A stretch of 64,000 nucleotides of DNA from Chelonobacter sp050613185 (GCF_050613185.1 NZ_CP192511.1:620001-684000), one strand, 5' to 3'; counted from the stretch's first letter, positions 25,793 to 34,556 are shown. Notes: a model not told the origin generated them from the sequence alone. Made by a program: numbers and translations.

Positions 25793-26827
25793 CTATTGCC
25801 AATGTTTTTGTACAAATGGAATGATCTCAGCAACTACATCTAAAGGACGAATAGATTGCATTTCATTGGCTTCAATCTGTCCGCTCGTCGGCATGAATGC
25901 CAAATGGCGCTCGGATTGATTAATCGGTTGCCAACGTAATGCTTTCGCCGAACGCTTGCTCGGAAAAAAGCCGACGGTCAAACCGTTCAAGGCAGCAGTT
26001 AAATGCAATGGTCCCGTTGAACCGGCAATAAACAGATCGGCACAAGCCAAAGAGCGGGCAAAATCCACCAAACCATCATTTTTGGCATAAATTTTCACCT
26101 GCTCCGGGCTAAGTTGCGCCAATTCTGCCAGTTGCTCTGCTTTTTCTTTCTCTCCCGGACCCGCAGTTAAAATAATCTGACAAGGTAGTTTTTTAACGAG
26201 TTCCCGAATAATCTCGGCATATTGCGATAGATTTAAATTATTAGCCGAACCACCCGTACCGGCGTGTACAAAAATCCATTTTTTATCTGGCACTAAACCC
26301 AGTAAATCGACTAATTTTTGCTTTTGTTGCACCAATTCCTGCACGGAAAATGTCAGATAAGGCGCTTGCGGCTCAAGTGCGGTGATATGTTGATCCTGCA
26401 AGAACGCGCGAATAAGATCCAAATTATATTGATATTCCGGCTTTAATGATTGTGAGCGGCGTTGCTTAATACGTTTATTATATAAAAATTGAATAATTTT
26501 GGTTGCCGGTGCTAAACGATAGGGAATTTTTGCTTTCCATGCCAATAACGCATTATAACGATCCGAAAACAGATTAATCACCGCATCAAATCGCTGTGCA
26601 CGCACCGCTTGCAGGGTTCGATTTTGCGCCGTTTTCTCACCATTTTTCCCTGCGTCAATAATCACCTCATCAATATAAGGACAAAGTCGCGCTAAATCCG
26701 CAGTATAAGTTGGCACAAGTGCGGTAATTTGGCTATTCGGCATAGATTTTTTTAACATGGCGAAACTCGGCCACGCCAACATAAAATCACCTAATTTATC
26801 ATTTCTGACTACTAAAATTTTTTTCAT
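25793..26827 (-). CDS. GT9 heptosyltransferase-like protein
   Basis: This 344-residue GT9 protein starts MKKILVVRNDKLGDFMLAWP. The C-terminal donor-binding motif is FIAGSTGPLHLTAALNGLTV near 265. Such proteins transfer heptose in LPS cores; OrfH/WaaQ-type heptosyltransferase is the likeliest class. Of the three possible starts (GTG 26833, ATG 26830, ATG 26827) I use 26827, which has 7 bases after AGGA. It follows another GT9 gene by about 13 bases, forming a two-gene transcript. Confidence 0.82.
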   Translation of the reverse strand: MKKILVVRNDKLGDFMLAWPSFAMLKKSMPNSQITALVPTYTADLARLCPYIDEVIIDAGKNGEKTAQNRTLQAVRAQRFDAVINLFSDRYNALLAWKAKIPYRLAPATKIIQFLYNKRIKQRRSQSLKPEYQYNLDLIRAFLQDQHITALEPQAPYLTFSVQELVQQKQKLVDLLGLVPDKKWIFVHAGTGGSANNLNLSQYAEIIRELVKKLPCQIILTAGPGEKEKAEQLAELAQLSPEQVKIYAKNDGLVDFARSLACADLFIAGSTGPLHLTAALNGLTVGFFPSKRSAKALRWQPINQSERHLAFMPTSGQIEANEMQSIRPLDVVAEIIPFVQKHWQ

Positions 26828-26840
26828 CATCACGTCCTAC

Positions 26841-27887
26841 TTATTTGAACCAATCTGCGGAAATATCAGCAATTTGAATTTGATTAATATTATCCGGATA
26901 AAATAAGATATGTGTTTCCGCCTGATTATTTGGATGCCAATGGGCAAAATTAATCGGATCTTTTTGTTTATCTTGATAAAAAGCAATGAGTTTTTTATTT
27001 AATCCACTGGCAATATGCACAATTGAAGTATCAGGTGAGATCACCCATTCCGCCTGTCGAATAATTGCAATGGAATCAAAAATCGTTTTTGTATCTTGAT
27101 AAATAATAATATTATCGTATTGCGCAGCAATAGACTGTAATTGCGCAGTGACTTGTGGATAGGTCAATAATGCTATCGTTTTTTGTGGGCAAAGTGCGGT
27201 TAGCTGCGTTAATAATGCGGTAATATTAGTATGGTTTAATTTTCTTGAACTGGCAGCGCCAAAACAATTGATTGCAATGAATGGTATTGTCTTATATTGC
27301 TGCAGAAATTCACTAATATTTTTTTCACTTTGCGTATCGCAAGGCACATCATATTGTTGATTAATATTTTCAATCCCTAACAAGCGCAACGCATTGGCAT
27401 AAACATCGGCAAAATGTTGCCCAGAGATATTCATATTTAAATTAAACAACTGATAGTCTTGTTTCTGATAACCGAGATTAATTTTGGCATTAATTAGCCG
27501 AATTAATAATAAGTCACGATTACGCAAAAAAATGGTTGGGTCAATCAAGGCGTCATATTTTTCTTTTCTTATCTGCAAAGCAACACGAATGTAATCAAAA
27601 ATATTCTTCTTTTTTACACGATAAATCTGATCAATATTGGTATTACGGGAAAAAAATGTATCATCACTACAAACAACACCAATTTTTATATTAGGATTGT
27701 CTTTTTTTAATTCGCGGAAAACAAAAGAACTCACAATATAATCACCGATTTTTCCATCTTGACGTAAAAACAAAATGCTTTTTATCGGCAAGATATCTGT
27801 AACCGTATATTCCTTTTTTCTTTTATCTAAAATTAACTTGCCTAAGGTAATACGAAAATGGCGTAATAATGTTTTCAGCTTTTTCAT
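26841..27887 (-). CDS. AT-rich GT9-like glycosyltransferase
   Basis: This 348-residue protein is related to the heptosyltransferases: SILFLRQDGKIGDYIVSSFV near 38 and WVISPDTSIVHIASGLNKKL near 283 match the family pattern. It is clearly AT-richer than all genes around it, with many AAA, ATT and TTA codons. This suggests recent acquisition or exchange, as is common in LPS loci. Pairing with the next GT9 gene suggests both act in the same core extension. Donor and acceptor are unknown. Confidence 0.75.
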   Translation of the reverse strand: MKKLKTLLRHFRITLGKLILDKRKKEYTVTDILPIKSILFLRQDGKIGDYIVSSFVFRELKKDNPNIKIGVVCSDDTFFSRNTNIDQIYRVKKKNIFDYIRVALQIRKEKYDALIDPTIFLRNRDLLLIRLINAKINLGYQKQDYQLFNLNMNISGQHFADVYANALRLLGIENINQQYDVPCDTQSEKNISEFLQQYKTIPFIAINCFGAASSRKLNHTNITALLTQLTALCPQKTIALLTYPQVTAQLQSIAAQYDNIIIYQDTKTIFDSIAIIRQAEWVISPDTSIVHIASGLNKKLIAFYQDKQKDPINFAHWHPNNQAETHILFYPDNINQIQIADISADWFK

Positions 27888-27926
27888 AAGATTTCCAATA
27901 TATTAAACTCAATATTCCATTACTAC

Positions 27927-27947
27927 AAAAAACCCCGCAATGCGGGG
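27927..27947 (-). terminator. Terminator after the small lipoprotein gene
   Basis: Arms CCCCGC and GCGGGG with an ATT loop on the minus strand are followed by TTTTTT, about 20 bases after the lipoprotein stop. Confidence 0.9.
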
Positions 27948-27968
27948 CTTTATCGACAGTTGAGAAAC

Positions 27969-28439
27969 TTATTTCGCTTCTGCTTTAGCTTTTAAAGTTT
28001 CGACACCTTGTGCCGCTTCCATCAGTTTCTGAGTCGCTTGTTGTTGCAAAGCCACCAACGCTTGTTGTTGTTCTGCGGTTGGCGGGGTCACAACATAAGT
28101 GGCGGAGTCCGTCATTAATTTGATGAAATCATCAAAACCGGAAACAAATTTGTCTTTCAAACTTTTAGCGTCGGCCGTTTTGATGTTTAATGCAGTCACG
28201 CTGTCTTTAATCGCTTTGTATTTATCCGCGATTTTATTGAAAATCACCGCTTGCTCTTCCGGTGTTGCCGCAGCCATTAATTGAGATTGCAATTGTTGAA
28301 TTTCAGCCAGATTGCCATTTTGCTCGGTAGCGGCATTAAAAGCTTGTAAATCGGCTTTTAAATCGGCATTTTTGTCACCACAGGCGACAACCGCCAGCGC
28401 AACGAATACAAAAGCAAAAAATTGATAAAAACGTTTCAT
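27969..28439 (-). CDS. Small lipoprotein of unknown function
   Basis: This 156-residue protein has a lipoprotein signal peptide ending in the lipobox LAVVAC with the lipidated Cys at residue 20. The mature part is helical, rich in Ala, Gln and Lys, with likely coiled-coil stretches. I recognise no named domain. It has its own terminator. Residue 21 is Gly and residue 22 Asp; if sorting follows the E. coli rule, only Asp at +2 would retain it in the inner membrane, so outer-membrane location is more likely. Confidence 0.8.
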   Translation of the reverse strand: MKRFYQFFAFVFVALAVVACGDKNADLKADLQAFNAATEQNGNLAEIQQLQSQLMAAATPEEQAVIFNKIADKYKAIKDSVTALNIKTADAKSLKDKFVSGFDDFIKLMTDSATYVVTPPTAEQQQALVALQQQATQKLMEAAQGVETLKAKAEAK

Positions 28440-28539
28440 TGAATAATCCTCATAGAATAATAAAGTGTTTATTCCGTCATCCTTGACAAGAATTTGGTTA
28501 GTTTACGACCTTTGTTACCTAAGGTAAAGTCATTGTCAT

Positions 28540-29295
28540 TTAATCGGCGGAATAATACAGTTTGCCGATTTCGATTTTTTGTCTGCCTGTGGCTTCACGC
28601 CATTTGTTGGTGTCGCGCAGAGAATAGACGCAGCCGCAGTATTCTTGTTGGTAAAAACGTTCGCGTTTGCTGATTTCGATCATCCGTTGTGAGCCGCCGC
28701 CTTTGCGCCAGTTGTAATCCCAATATTCCACATCCTCGTATTTTTCTGCGGCACGGTGTCCGCAGCCGTTGATTTGATTCATGTCTTTCCAACGGGAAAT
28801 GCCGAGGCAACTGGTGAACACCGGAAAGCCGTTTTTGTGTGCGTATTCCGCCGCTTTTTCAAAACGCATATCGAAACACATGGTGCAGCGAATGCCGCGT
28901 TCCGGCTCGTCCTCCATGCCTTTGGCGCGATCAAACCAGTTTTGGCGGTCATAATCGGCGTCGATAAACGGAATATTGAATTTCTGCGCAAAACGGATAT
29001 TTTCTTCTTTGCGGATCAAATACTCTTTTAGCGGGTGGATATTCGGGTTGTAGAAATAAATGGTAAATTCAATTCCCGAGGCTAAAATCGCTTCCATCAC
29101 TTCGCCGGAACAAGGCGCGCAGCAGGAATGCAACAACAGCTTGTTGTGCCCGTTCGGCAGTGCCAAGTGAGGGCGTACAAACGGCGCTTTCTCTTTTTGT
29201 TTACGGCGTTTGGCGCGCACCGAGTTAACGTACGCTTCAGGGGTTGTTGCGGTTTCGCTAACCGCACTTTCAATGTTTAAATCTAAATCAGTCAT
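28540..29295 (-). CDS. queH: Epoxyqueuosine reductase QueH
   Basis: This 251-residue protein belongs to the QueH family, which performs the last step of queuosine synthesis, reduction of epoxyqueuosine in tRNA. Cysteine motifs bind an iron-sulfur cluster and metal: HSCCAPCSG near 57, IRCTMCFDMR near 137 and QEYCGCVYS near 217. The start is one of the twin ATGs at 29298/29295, just before the ispB stop; the open frame to 29343 lies inside ispB. With yhhQ at the window start it supports a queuosine pathway in this organism. Confidence 0.92.
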   Translation of the reverse strand: MTDLDLNIESAVSETATTPEAYVNSVRAKRRKQKEKAPFVRPHLALPNGHNKLLLHSCCAPCSGEVMEAILASGIEFTIYFYNPNIHPLKEYLIRKEENIRFAQKFNIPFIDADYDRQNWFDRAKGMEDEPERGIRCTMCFDMRFEKAAEYAHKNGFPVFTSCLGISRWKDMNQINGCGHRAAEKYEDVEYWDYNWRKGGGSQRMIEISKRERFYQQEYCGCVYSLRDTNKWREATGRQKIEIGKLYYSAD

Positions 29296-29305
29296 CATTT
29301 TGCTA

Positions 29306-30298
29306 TTAATAAGTGCGATCGACGGAGAGATACGCCAACGCAATTAAGGCTTGTTTGTAATCACTCTCAGCCAGAGGCGCAAGTGCGGTCACCGCTTTTT
29401 GCGCTTCTTCGCGTGCTTTTTGCATCGCATAATCTAACGAGCCGTGTTGTTGCATTGCCGCCAAAACTTGCGGCAGTTGATCGCGCCCGTCGCCGTTTTC
29501 GATCACCGCGCGGATCATCCTTTGCTGTTCGGAATCACCATGCCGCATGGCGTGTAATAAGGGCAAGGTCGGCTTGCCTTCGGCGAGATCGTCACCGATA
29601 TTTTTACCCAGTGCCTGTTGATCGGCGCTGTAATCCAACACGTCATCAACCAACTGGAATGCCGTACCGAGATAGCGTCCGTAATCCTGCATTGCCTGTT
29701 CAATCTGTTGATTCGCGCCACTGACAATCGCCGCGCACTGGGTCGCCGCTTCAAACAAACGTGCGGTTTTGCCGTAAATCACCTGCATATAACTTTGTTC
29801 GGTGGTATTCGGATCGTTGCAGTTCATCAGTTGCAACACTTCGCCTTCGGCGATCACATTGGTTGCGTCCGACATGATCTTCAGGATCTTTAACGAATCC
29901 AAGCCGGTCATCAGCTGAAATGCGCGGGTATAAATGAAATCGCCGACCAACACGCTTGCCGCATTGCCGAATAGCGCATTGGCAGTCTCTTTGCCGCGGC
30001 GCATATCCGATTCATCCACCACATCATCATGCAATAAGGTGGCGGTGTGAATAAATTCGATAAAGGTCGCCGCGGTGATATGTGCCGCACCTCGATAGCC
30101 GAGCGCACGCGCCGCCAGTACGGCGATCATCGGGCGGATCCGCTTGCCGCCGCCGCTGATAATATAGTGCCCGAGCTGGTTGATCAGCACCACATCGGAA
30201 TTCATTTGTGCCAGAATCAAGTCATTGACTTTGCCCATGTCCTCGGCGCAAAGGGCTTGGATCTTGTGAAGATCAAACGGGATTTGTTGTTCTGTCAT
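29306..30298 (-). CDS. ispB: Octaprenyl diphosphate synthase
   Basis: This 330-residue trans-prenyltransferase makes the C40 side chain of ubiquinone and menaquinone. The two Asp-rich motifs are LLHDDVVDESDMRRG near 80 and FQLVDDVLDYSAD near 217, with GGGKRIRP near 49. The gene is divergent from rplU-rpmA, as in E. coli and Haemophilus, and is followed immediately by queH. Only a short AGG lies before the ATG, so the RBS is poor. Confidence 0.95.
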   Translation of the reverse strand: MTEQQIPFDLHKIQALCAEDMGKVNDLILAQMNSDVVLINQLGHYIISGGGKRIRPMIAVLAARALGYRGAAHITAATFIEFIHTATLLHDDVVDESDMRRGKETANALFGNAASVLVGDFIYTRAFQLMTGLDSLKILKIMSDATNVIAEGEVLQLMNCNDPNTTEQSYMQVIYGKTARLFEAATQCAAIVSGANQQIEQAMQDYGRYLGTAFQLVDDVLDYSADQQALGKNIGDDLAEGKPTLPLLHAMRHGDSEQQRMIRAVIENGDGRDQLPQVLAAMQQHGSLDYAMQKAREEAQKAVTALAPLAESDYKQALIALAYLSVDRTY

Positions 30299-30427
30299 GC
30301 CTGCAAACTTGTTAGATTAGGATTATTCGAGGGCTGATTGTACCTGAATTCCGGCAAGAGCTAAATAGGCTTTCGATCACCGATCAACCTCAGGATCAAA
30401 TTTTTTAATCTGATCCAAAATAGTTGC

Positions 30428-30456
30428 TTGCTATCGGCAGAATTTTTGCGTAGAAT
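30428..30456 (+). promoter_or_regulatory. Likely sigma-70 promoter of rplU-rpmA
   Basis: A -35 box TTGCTA and a -10 box TAGAAT are 17 bases apart, about 90 bases before the rplU start. This is the best promoter match in the gap between ispB and rplU. Confidence 0.65.
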
Positions 30457-30484
30457 TCGCACCCTATTTATATGAATTTTGATT

Positions 30485-30522
30485 GTGCCTGGTTCAGTAA
30501 ACAGTTTTTGTTTATTCGGCAC
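30485..30522 (+). promoter_or_regulatory. Two-part hairpin in the rplU leader
   Basis: GTGCC (30485-30489) pairs with GGCAC (30518-30522), and inside it GTAAACA pairs with TGTTTAT around a GTTTTT loop. The hairpin stands 12 bases before the Shine-Dalgarno GGAG of rplU. Ribosomal protein operons often use such leaders for feedback by their own product; that role is inferred. Confidence 0.45.
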
Positions 30523-30546
30523 ATACTTTTAGCGGAGTTTCTTTCT

Positions 30547-30858
30547 ATGTACGCGGTTTTCCAAAGTGGCGGCAAACAACACAGAGTGAGCGAAGGTCAA
30601 GTAGTTCGTTTAGAAAAACTTGAAGTGGCAACTGGTGAAACAGTTGAATTCGATTCAGTGTTGATGGTTGTCAACGGTGAAGATGTAAAAATTGGTGCCC
30701 CATTAGTTGATGGCGGCAAAGTAGTGGCTGAAGTTGTAAATCACGGTCGTGGCGATAAAATTAAAATCGTTAAGTTCCGTCGTCGTAAACACAGTCGTAA
30801 ACAACAAGGTCACCGCCAGTGGTTCACGGAAGTGAAAATCACTGGTATCAGTGCCTAA
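30547..30858 (+). CDS. rplU: 50S ribosomal protein L21
   Basis: This 103-residue ribosomal protein begins MYAVFQSGGKQHRVSEGQ and ends with a very basic tail (RRRKHSRKQQGHRQWFTEVK). I start at ATG 30547, nine bases after GGAG; the open frame to 30472 is leader sequence. It forms an operon with rpmA 17 bases downstream. Codon use is that of a highly expressed gene. Confidence 0.97.
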   Translation: MYAVFQSGGKQHRVSEGQVVRLEKLEVATGETVEFDSVLMVVNGEDVKIGAPLVDGGKVVAEVVNHGRGDKIKIVKFRRRKHSRKQQGHRQWFTEVKITGISA

Positions 30859-30875
30859 TTTAGAGGAGATCGAAA

Positions 30876-31133
30876 ATGGCTCATAAAAAAGCTGGTGGTT
30901 CCACTCGCAACGGTCGTGACTCTGAAAGTAAACGTCTTGGTGTTAAACGCTTTGGCGGTGAATCAGTATTAGCCGGTAGCATTATCGTTCGTCAACGTGG
31001 TACTAAATTCCACGCAGGCAGCAACGTTGGTATCGGTCGTGACCACACTCTGTTTGCCACTGCAAACGGTAAAGTTAAATTCGAAGTGAAAGGCGACAAA
31101 AATCGCAAATACGTAAGTATTATCGCTGACTAA
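30876..31133 (+). CDS. rpmA: 50S ribosomal protein L27
   Basis: This 85-residue ribosomal protein begins MAHKKAGGSTRNGRDSESKR. The N-terminal tail that reaches the peptidyl transferase centre is intact and needs no Firmicutes-style processing, because it starts directly with AHKKAGG. Shine-Dalgarno AGAGGAGA precedes it. A strong terminator follows. Confidence 0.97.
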   Translation: MAHKKAGGSTRNGRDSESKRLGVKRFGGESVLAGSIIVRQRGTKFHAGSNVGIGRDHTLFATANGKVKFEVKGDKNRKYVSIIAD

Positions 31134-31152
31134 TTTAATTTCAGAGTTTAAG

Positions 31153-31181
31153 AACCCCGCACCTTAAAGGCGGGGTTTTTT
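31153..31181 (+). terminator. Terminator after rpmA
   Basis: Arms AACCCCGC and GCGGGGTT with a 9-base loop are followed by TTTTT, 20 bases after the rpmA stop. Confidence 0.92.
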
Positions 31182-31271
31182 ATTGCTGTGATTTTCCTTT
31201 CTATTCTGGTTGTAGCGAGTAAAATAACAGCTTATCCGTCAATGTAATCCAGTCATGCCAATCGAGTTCAA

Positions 31272-32204
31272 ATGAAACAGACAAGCCGACCGCTAAGCGG
31301 TTTTCTTCTTGCCTTAACCACCGCAATTTGCTGGGGCACTGTGCCGCTGGCATTAAAACCGTTGGTGCGTTATATGGATATCAGCACCATTGTCTGGTAT
31401 CGCTTTGCCGCGGCGGCAGTCGGGCTGTTTCTGTTATTGGCATTTTTGGGCAAATTACCGCACTTTAAGCTGTTGCTCGGTCCGCGTTTTCGTTGGCTGA
31501 CGCTGATTGGCGTATTTGCGCTCGGCGGCAATTTCTTATTGTTCAATACCTCGCTGAAATACCTATCGCCATCGGTAACACAGGTGATTGCCCAAGTTTC
31601 GCCGTTTTTGATGATGATCGCCAGTGCGGTTTTTTTAAAAGAAGTGATCGGCGTAACGCAAAAGATCGGTGCGGCATTGTTAGTGCTCGGCTTACTGCTG
31701 TTTTTTAACGAACGCTTGGCGGAGCTATTCACCAGCTTAACCACTTATACCATCGGCGTGTTATTCAGCCTGTCGGCGGCATTGGTTTGGGTTGGTTACG
31801 GCTTGGCGCAAAAATTGATGTTGCGCCGTTTTAATTCGCAGCAGATTTTACTGATTTTTTACGCCGGTTCCGCCGTCTTGTTTACGCCACTGACCGAAAT
31901 TGGCAGCGTTGAACGCCTGCCGTTATTGGAATTGTTTTTATTGGCATACTGTTGCTTGAATACCGTCGTGGCTTACGGTGCTTATGCCGAGGCGGTCAAC
32001 CGCTGGGATGTATCCAAAGTAAGCGCGATTATCACGCTGACACCGCTGTTTACCATTCTGTTTTCCGAAATCGCCCATCGGCTGGCGCCACAAAGTTTTG
32101 ATTTGCCCGAACTCAATTTGTTATCCTATCTTGGGGCAATGATTGTGGTCAGCGGTGCGCTCTGCTCTGCGATCGGACACAAATTTTTATTTCGCCGCCA
32201 ATAA
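31272..32204 (+). CDS. DMT-superfamily (EamA) transporter
   Basis: This 310-residue inner-membrane protein has about ten hydrophobic segments in two EamA repeats. The first repeat contains GFLLALTTAICWGTVPLALK, the second LFSLSAALVWVGYGLAQK with the C-terminal SYLGAMIVVSGAL. Such proteins export or import small metabolites; the substrate cannot be read from the sequence. It lies between rpmA and obgE on the same strand, the same order as in H. influenzae and close to that in E. coli (yhbE). Confidence 0.88.
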   Translation: MKQTSRPLSGFLLALTTAICWGTVPLALKPLVRYMDISTIVWYRFAAAAVGLFLLLAFLGKLPHFKLLLGPRFRWLTLIGVFALGGNFLLFNTSLKYLSPSVTQVIAQVSPFLMMIASAVFLKEVIGVTQKIGAALLVLGLLLFFNERLAELFTSLTTYTIGVLFSLSAALVWVGYGLAQKLMLRRFNSQQILLIFYAGSAVLFTPLTEIGSVERLPLLELFLLAYCCLNTVVAYGAYAEAVNRWDVSKVSAIITLTPLFTILFSEIAHRLAPQSFDLPELNLLSYLGAMIVVSGALCSAIGHKFLFRRQ

Positions 32205-32228
32205 CTTGCGCGACGAACAGGAGAAAAA

Positions 32229-33401
32229 ATGAAATTTATTGATGAAGCGTTAATTCGCATTGAAGCCGGCGACGGCGGCAACGGCTGCGTCAGTTTCCGC
32301 CGTGAAAAATACATTCCGAAGGGCGGTCCTGACGGCGGCGACGGCGGCGACGGCGGCGATGTTTATCTGATTGCCGACGAAAACTTAAATACCCTGATCG
32401 ATTACCGCTTTGAAAAACGCTTTGCGGCGCAACGCGGTGAAAACGGACGCAGTGCCAATTGCACCGGACATCGCGGCAAAGACATCACCCTGCGTGTGCC
32501 GGTCGGCACGCGGGCGATTGATAATGACACCAAAGAAGTGGTCGGCGATTTAACCCAACACGGCATGAAAATGTTAGTGGCAAAGGGCGGTTATCACGGT
32601 TTGGGCAACACCCGTTTTAAATCCTCGATCAACCGTACCCCACGGCAAAAAACCAACGGCACAGCAGGTGAAAAACGCGATTTACAACTGGAATTGATGT
32701 TGCTTGCCGATGTCGGTATGTTAGGTTTGCCGAATGCGGGTAAATCGACTTTTATCCGCGCAGTTTCAGCAGCGAAACCGAAAGTGGCGGATTATCCGTT
32801 CACCACCTTAGTGCCGAGTTTGGGCGTGGCGCGTGTCGACGCCAACCGTAGTTTTGTGATCGCCGATATTCCCGGCTTGATTGAAGGCGCGGCCGACGGC
32901 GCAGGCTTGGGAATTCGTTTCCTGAAACACTTGGAACGTTGCCGTGTTTTAATCCATTTAGTCGATTTGGAGCCGATCGATCAAACTGATCCGGCGGATA
33001 ACATTGCGATTATCGAATCCGAGCTGCTGCAATACAGCGAAGCCTTGGCGGAAAAACCGCGCTGGTTGGTGTTCAATAAAATTGATATTCTCAGTGATGA
33101 AGAGGCGCAAGCCAAAGCCGCCGACATCGTACAGCGTTTAGGTTGGGAAGAGGATTATTATTTGATTTCAGCGGTAACCGGCAAAAATGTCCGGGCTTTA
33201 TGCCGCGATATTATGCAGTTTATCGAAGACAATCCGCGTGAAGTCAAACAGCTCGAAACCCAAGCCGAAGAGGTGAAATTCAAATGGGACGATTACCATC
33301 AACAACAAATTGCGGCGCACAGTATTGATGACAATGATGATTGGGACGACGATTGGTCGGAAGAGGACGAACAAGGCGTGGAAATCATCTACAAACCATA
33401 A
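32229..33401 (+). CDS. obgE: GTPase ObgE/CgtA
   Basis: This 390-residue essential GTPase acts in 50S assembly and stress signalling. The Obg domain is Gly-rich with repeats GPDGGDGGDGGDVYL near 33-48. G motifs are G1 LPNAGKST near 167, G3 DIPGLIEG near 212, G4 FNKIDIL near 281 and G5 ISAVTGKN. The C-terminal tail is acidic (DDNDDWDDDWSEEDE), typical of the gammaproteobacterial form. AGGAG precedes the ATG. The foreign island begins about 50 bases downstream. Confidence 0.97.
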   Translation: MKFIDEALIRIEAGDGGNGCVSFRREKYIPKGGPDGGDGGDGGDVYLIADENLNTLIDYRFEKRFAAQRGENGRSANCTGHRGKDITLRVPVGTRAIDNDTKEVVGDLTQHGMKMLVAKGGYHGLGNTRFKSSINRTPRQKTNGTAGEKRDLQLELMLLADVGMLGLPNAGKSTFIRAVSAAKPKVADYPFTTLVPSLGVARVDANRSFVIADIPGLIEGAADGAGLGIRFLKHLERCRVLIHLVDLEPIDQTDPADNIAIIESELLQYSEALAEKPRWLVFNKIDILSDEEAQAKAADIVQRLGWEEDYYLISAVTGKNVRALCRDIMQFIEDNPREVKQLETQAEEVKFKWDDYHQQQIAAHSIDDNDDWDDDWSEEDEQGVEIIYKP

Positions 33402-33402
33402 G

Positions 33403-33427
33403 GCTGAACCGCACTTTTGCGGTCAGC
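33403..33427 (+). terminator. Possible terminator after obgE
   Basis: Arms GCTGAACCGCA and TGCGGTCAGC pair with one bulged A around a CTTT loop, immediately after the obgE stop. One arm is a partial uptake signal. No clear T-run follows. Confidence 0.5.
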
Positions 33428-33449
33428 TCATCATTATTGCCGCGCAATT

Positions 33450-34346
33450 TTATGGCTTGCCGCTGTCGCCGAAGGTTTGTGCCACCCAGTCGGCAAACAC
33501 TTTCAAGCGGGTGCTTTGGCGGCGGTCGCGGGTGAGCAGGTAGGCGGGCAGGGGCGGGCGGCGGTAGTCGTCGAGCAGGGTTTGCAGTTCGCCGTTTGCC
33601 AGCCACGGGGCGATGAGGGCTTTGAGTTGTTGTCCGATGCCTAAGCCGGCGCGGATCATTTCCAGAATGCCGTTGGCGCCGTTGGCGGCGTAATGAAAAT
33701 CGCGCACGGCGTAGGGTTTGCCGCCGGCCTGTGCGAACAGCAGCGGTTTGATACCGTCGCTGTCGGAAAAATAGCCGATGATACGGTGCTGTTGCAGCGC
33801 TTGCGGTGTGTGCGGCGTGCCGTATTGCGCCAAATAAGTGCGGGCGGCGCAGGTGACGAAATCGAATTCGGCGAACTGGCGCCCGATCAGCGATTCGTTG
33901 CGCACGTCGCCGATACGGATGACGCAATCGACGCTCTGTTCGACCAGATTGACGGTGCGGTCGCTGATACCGAGGGTGAGTTTGATGTCGGGATAGCGGG
34001 CGTAAAAGTCGGGCAGTTTGGGGATAAACAGCCGCTCGGCAAACATCATCGGCATATCCACGCGCAAATGCCCCTGCACCGCCTGCCGCCCGTGTTTCAT
34101 CTGTTGCTCCAGTTCGTCGAATTCCGCCAGCAAATGTAGCGCCCGTTGGTAAAATGCCAGCCCTTCGACGGTCAGCCCGACGCTGCGGGTGGAGCGGTGC
34201 AGCAGTTTCACGGCGTAATGCTGCTCCAAGTCGCTGATTTGCTTGCTTAAGGTGGAACGGGGAATGCCGAGCTGTTGCGCCGATTGGTGAAACGACAGGC
34301 TTTCGGCAACACGCACAAAGGCGCGCATGGCTTGAATCGGGTTCAT
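33450..34346 (-). CDS. LysR-family transcriptional regulator (foreign island)
   Basis: This 298-residue regulator has an N-terminal winged helix-turn-helix (FHQSAQQLGIPRSTLSKQIS near residues 18-37) and a substrate-binding domain. I start at ATG 34346 because GAGGAAT precedes it and the length becomes the family norm; the longer frame to 34535 runs through an inverted repeat. GC is much higher than in native genes (about 70 percent in the lines I counted), and no perfect Haemophilus uptake signal occurs in it. It is divergent from two YdcZ-type genes, its probable targets. Its effector is unknown. Confidence 0.88.
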   Translation of the reverse strand: MNPIQAMRAFVRVAESLSFHQSAQQLGIPRSTLSKQISDLEQHYAVKLLHRSTRSVGLTVEGLAFYQRALHLLAEFDELEQQMKHGRQAVQGHLRVDMPMMFAERLFIPKLPDFYARYPDIKLTLGISDRTVNLVEQSVDCVIRIGDVRNESLIGRQFAEFDFVTCAARTYLAQYGTPHTPQALQQHRIIGYFSDSDGIKPLLFAQAGGKPYAVRDFHYAANGANGILEMIRAGLGIGQQLKALIAPWLANGELQTLLDDYRRPPLPAYLLTRDRRQSTRLKVFADWVAQTFGDSGKP

Positions 34347-34430
34347 GGGATTCCTCGCTTGATTATCCATATTTTTGGATAGTATTGCCGAATTTTGCCG
34401 ATTGATAAAGCATTTTGAACCAATATAATA

Positions 34431-34535
34431 ATGATCGTCTTTTCCATTCACTTGAATACGCGTCAAACCCGCTTGCGGTGCTGCTTGCATTGTCTTGCGC
34501 GTTTTTGTCTTGAAGTGGATGGAAAAGACGATCAT
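34431..34535. repeat. 105-bp element with 23-bp inverted arms
   Basis: Arms 34431-34453 and 34513-34535 (ATGATCGTCTTTTCCATTCA and its complement, plus CTT) match at 22 of 23 positions around a 59-base centre. It lies between the LysR gene and the divergent YdcZ pair. It could be a small inserted repeat or a regulator target. Confidence 0.75.
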
Positions 34536-34556
34536 CGGTTATTACAAGGGAAAAAT

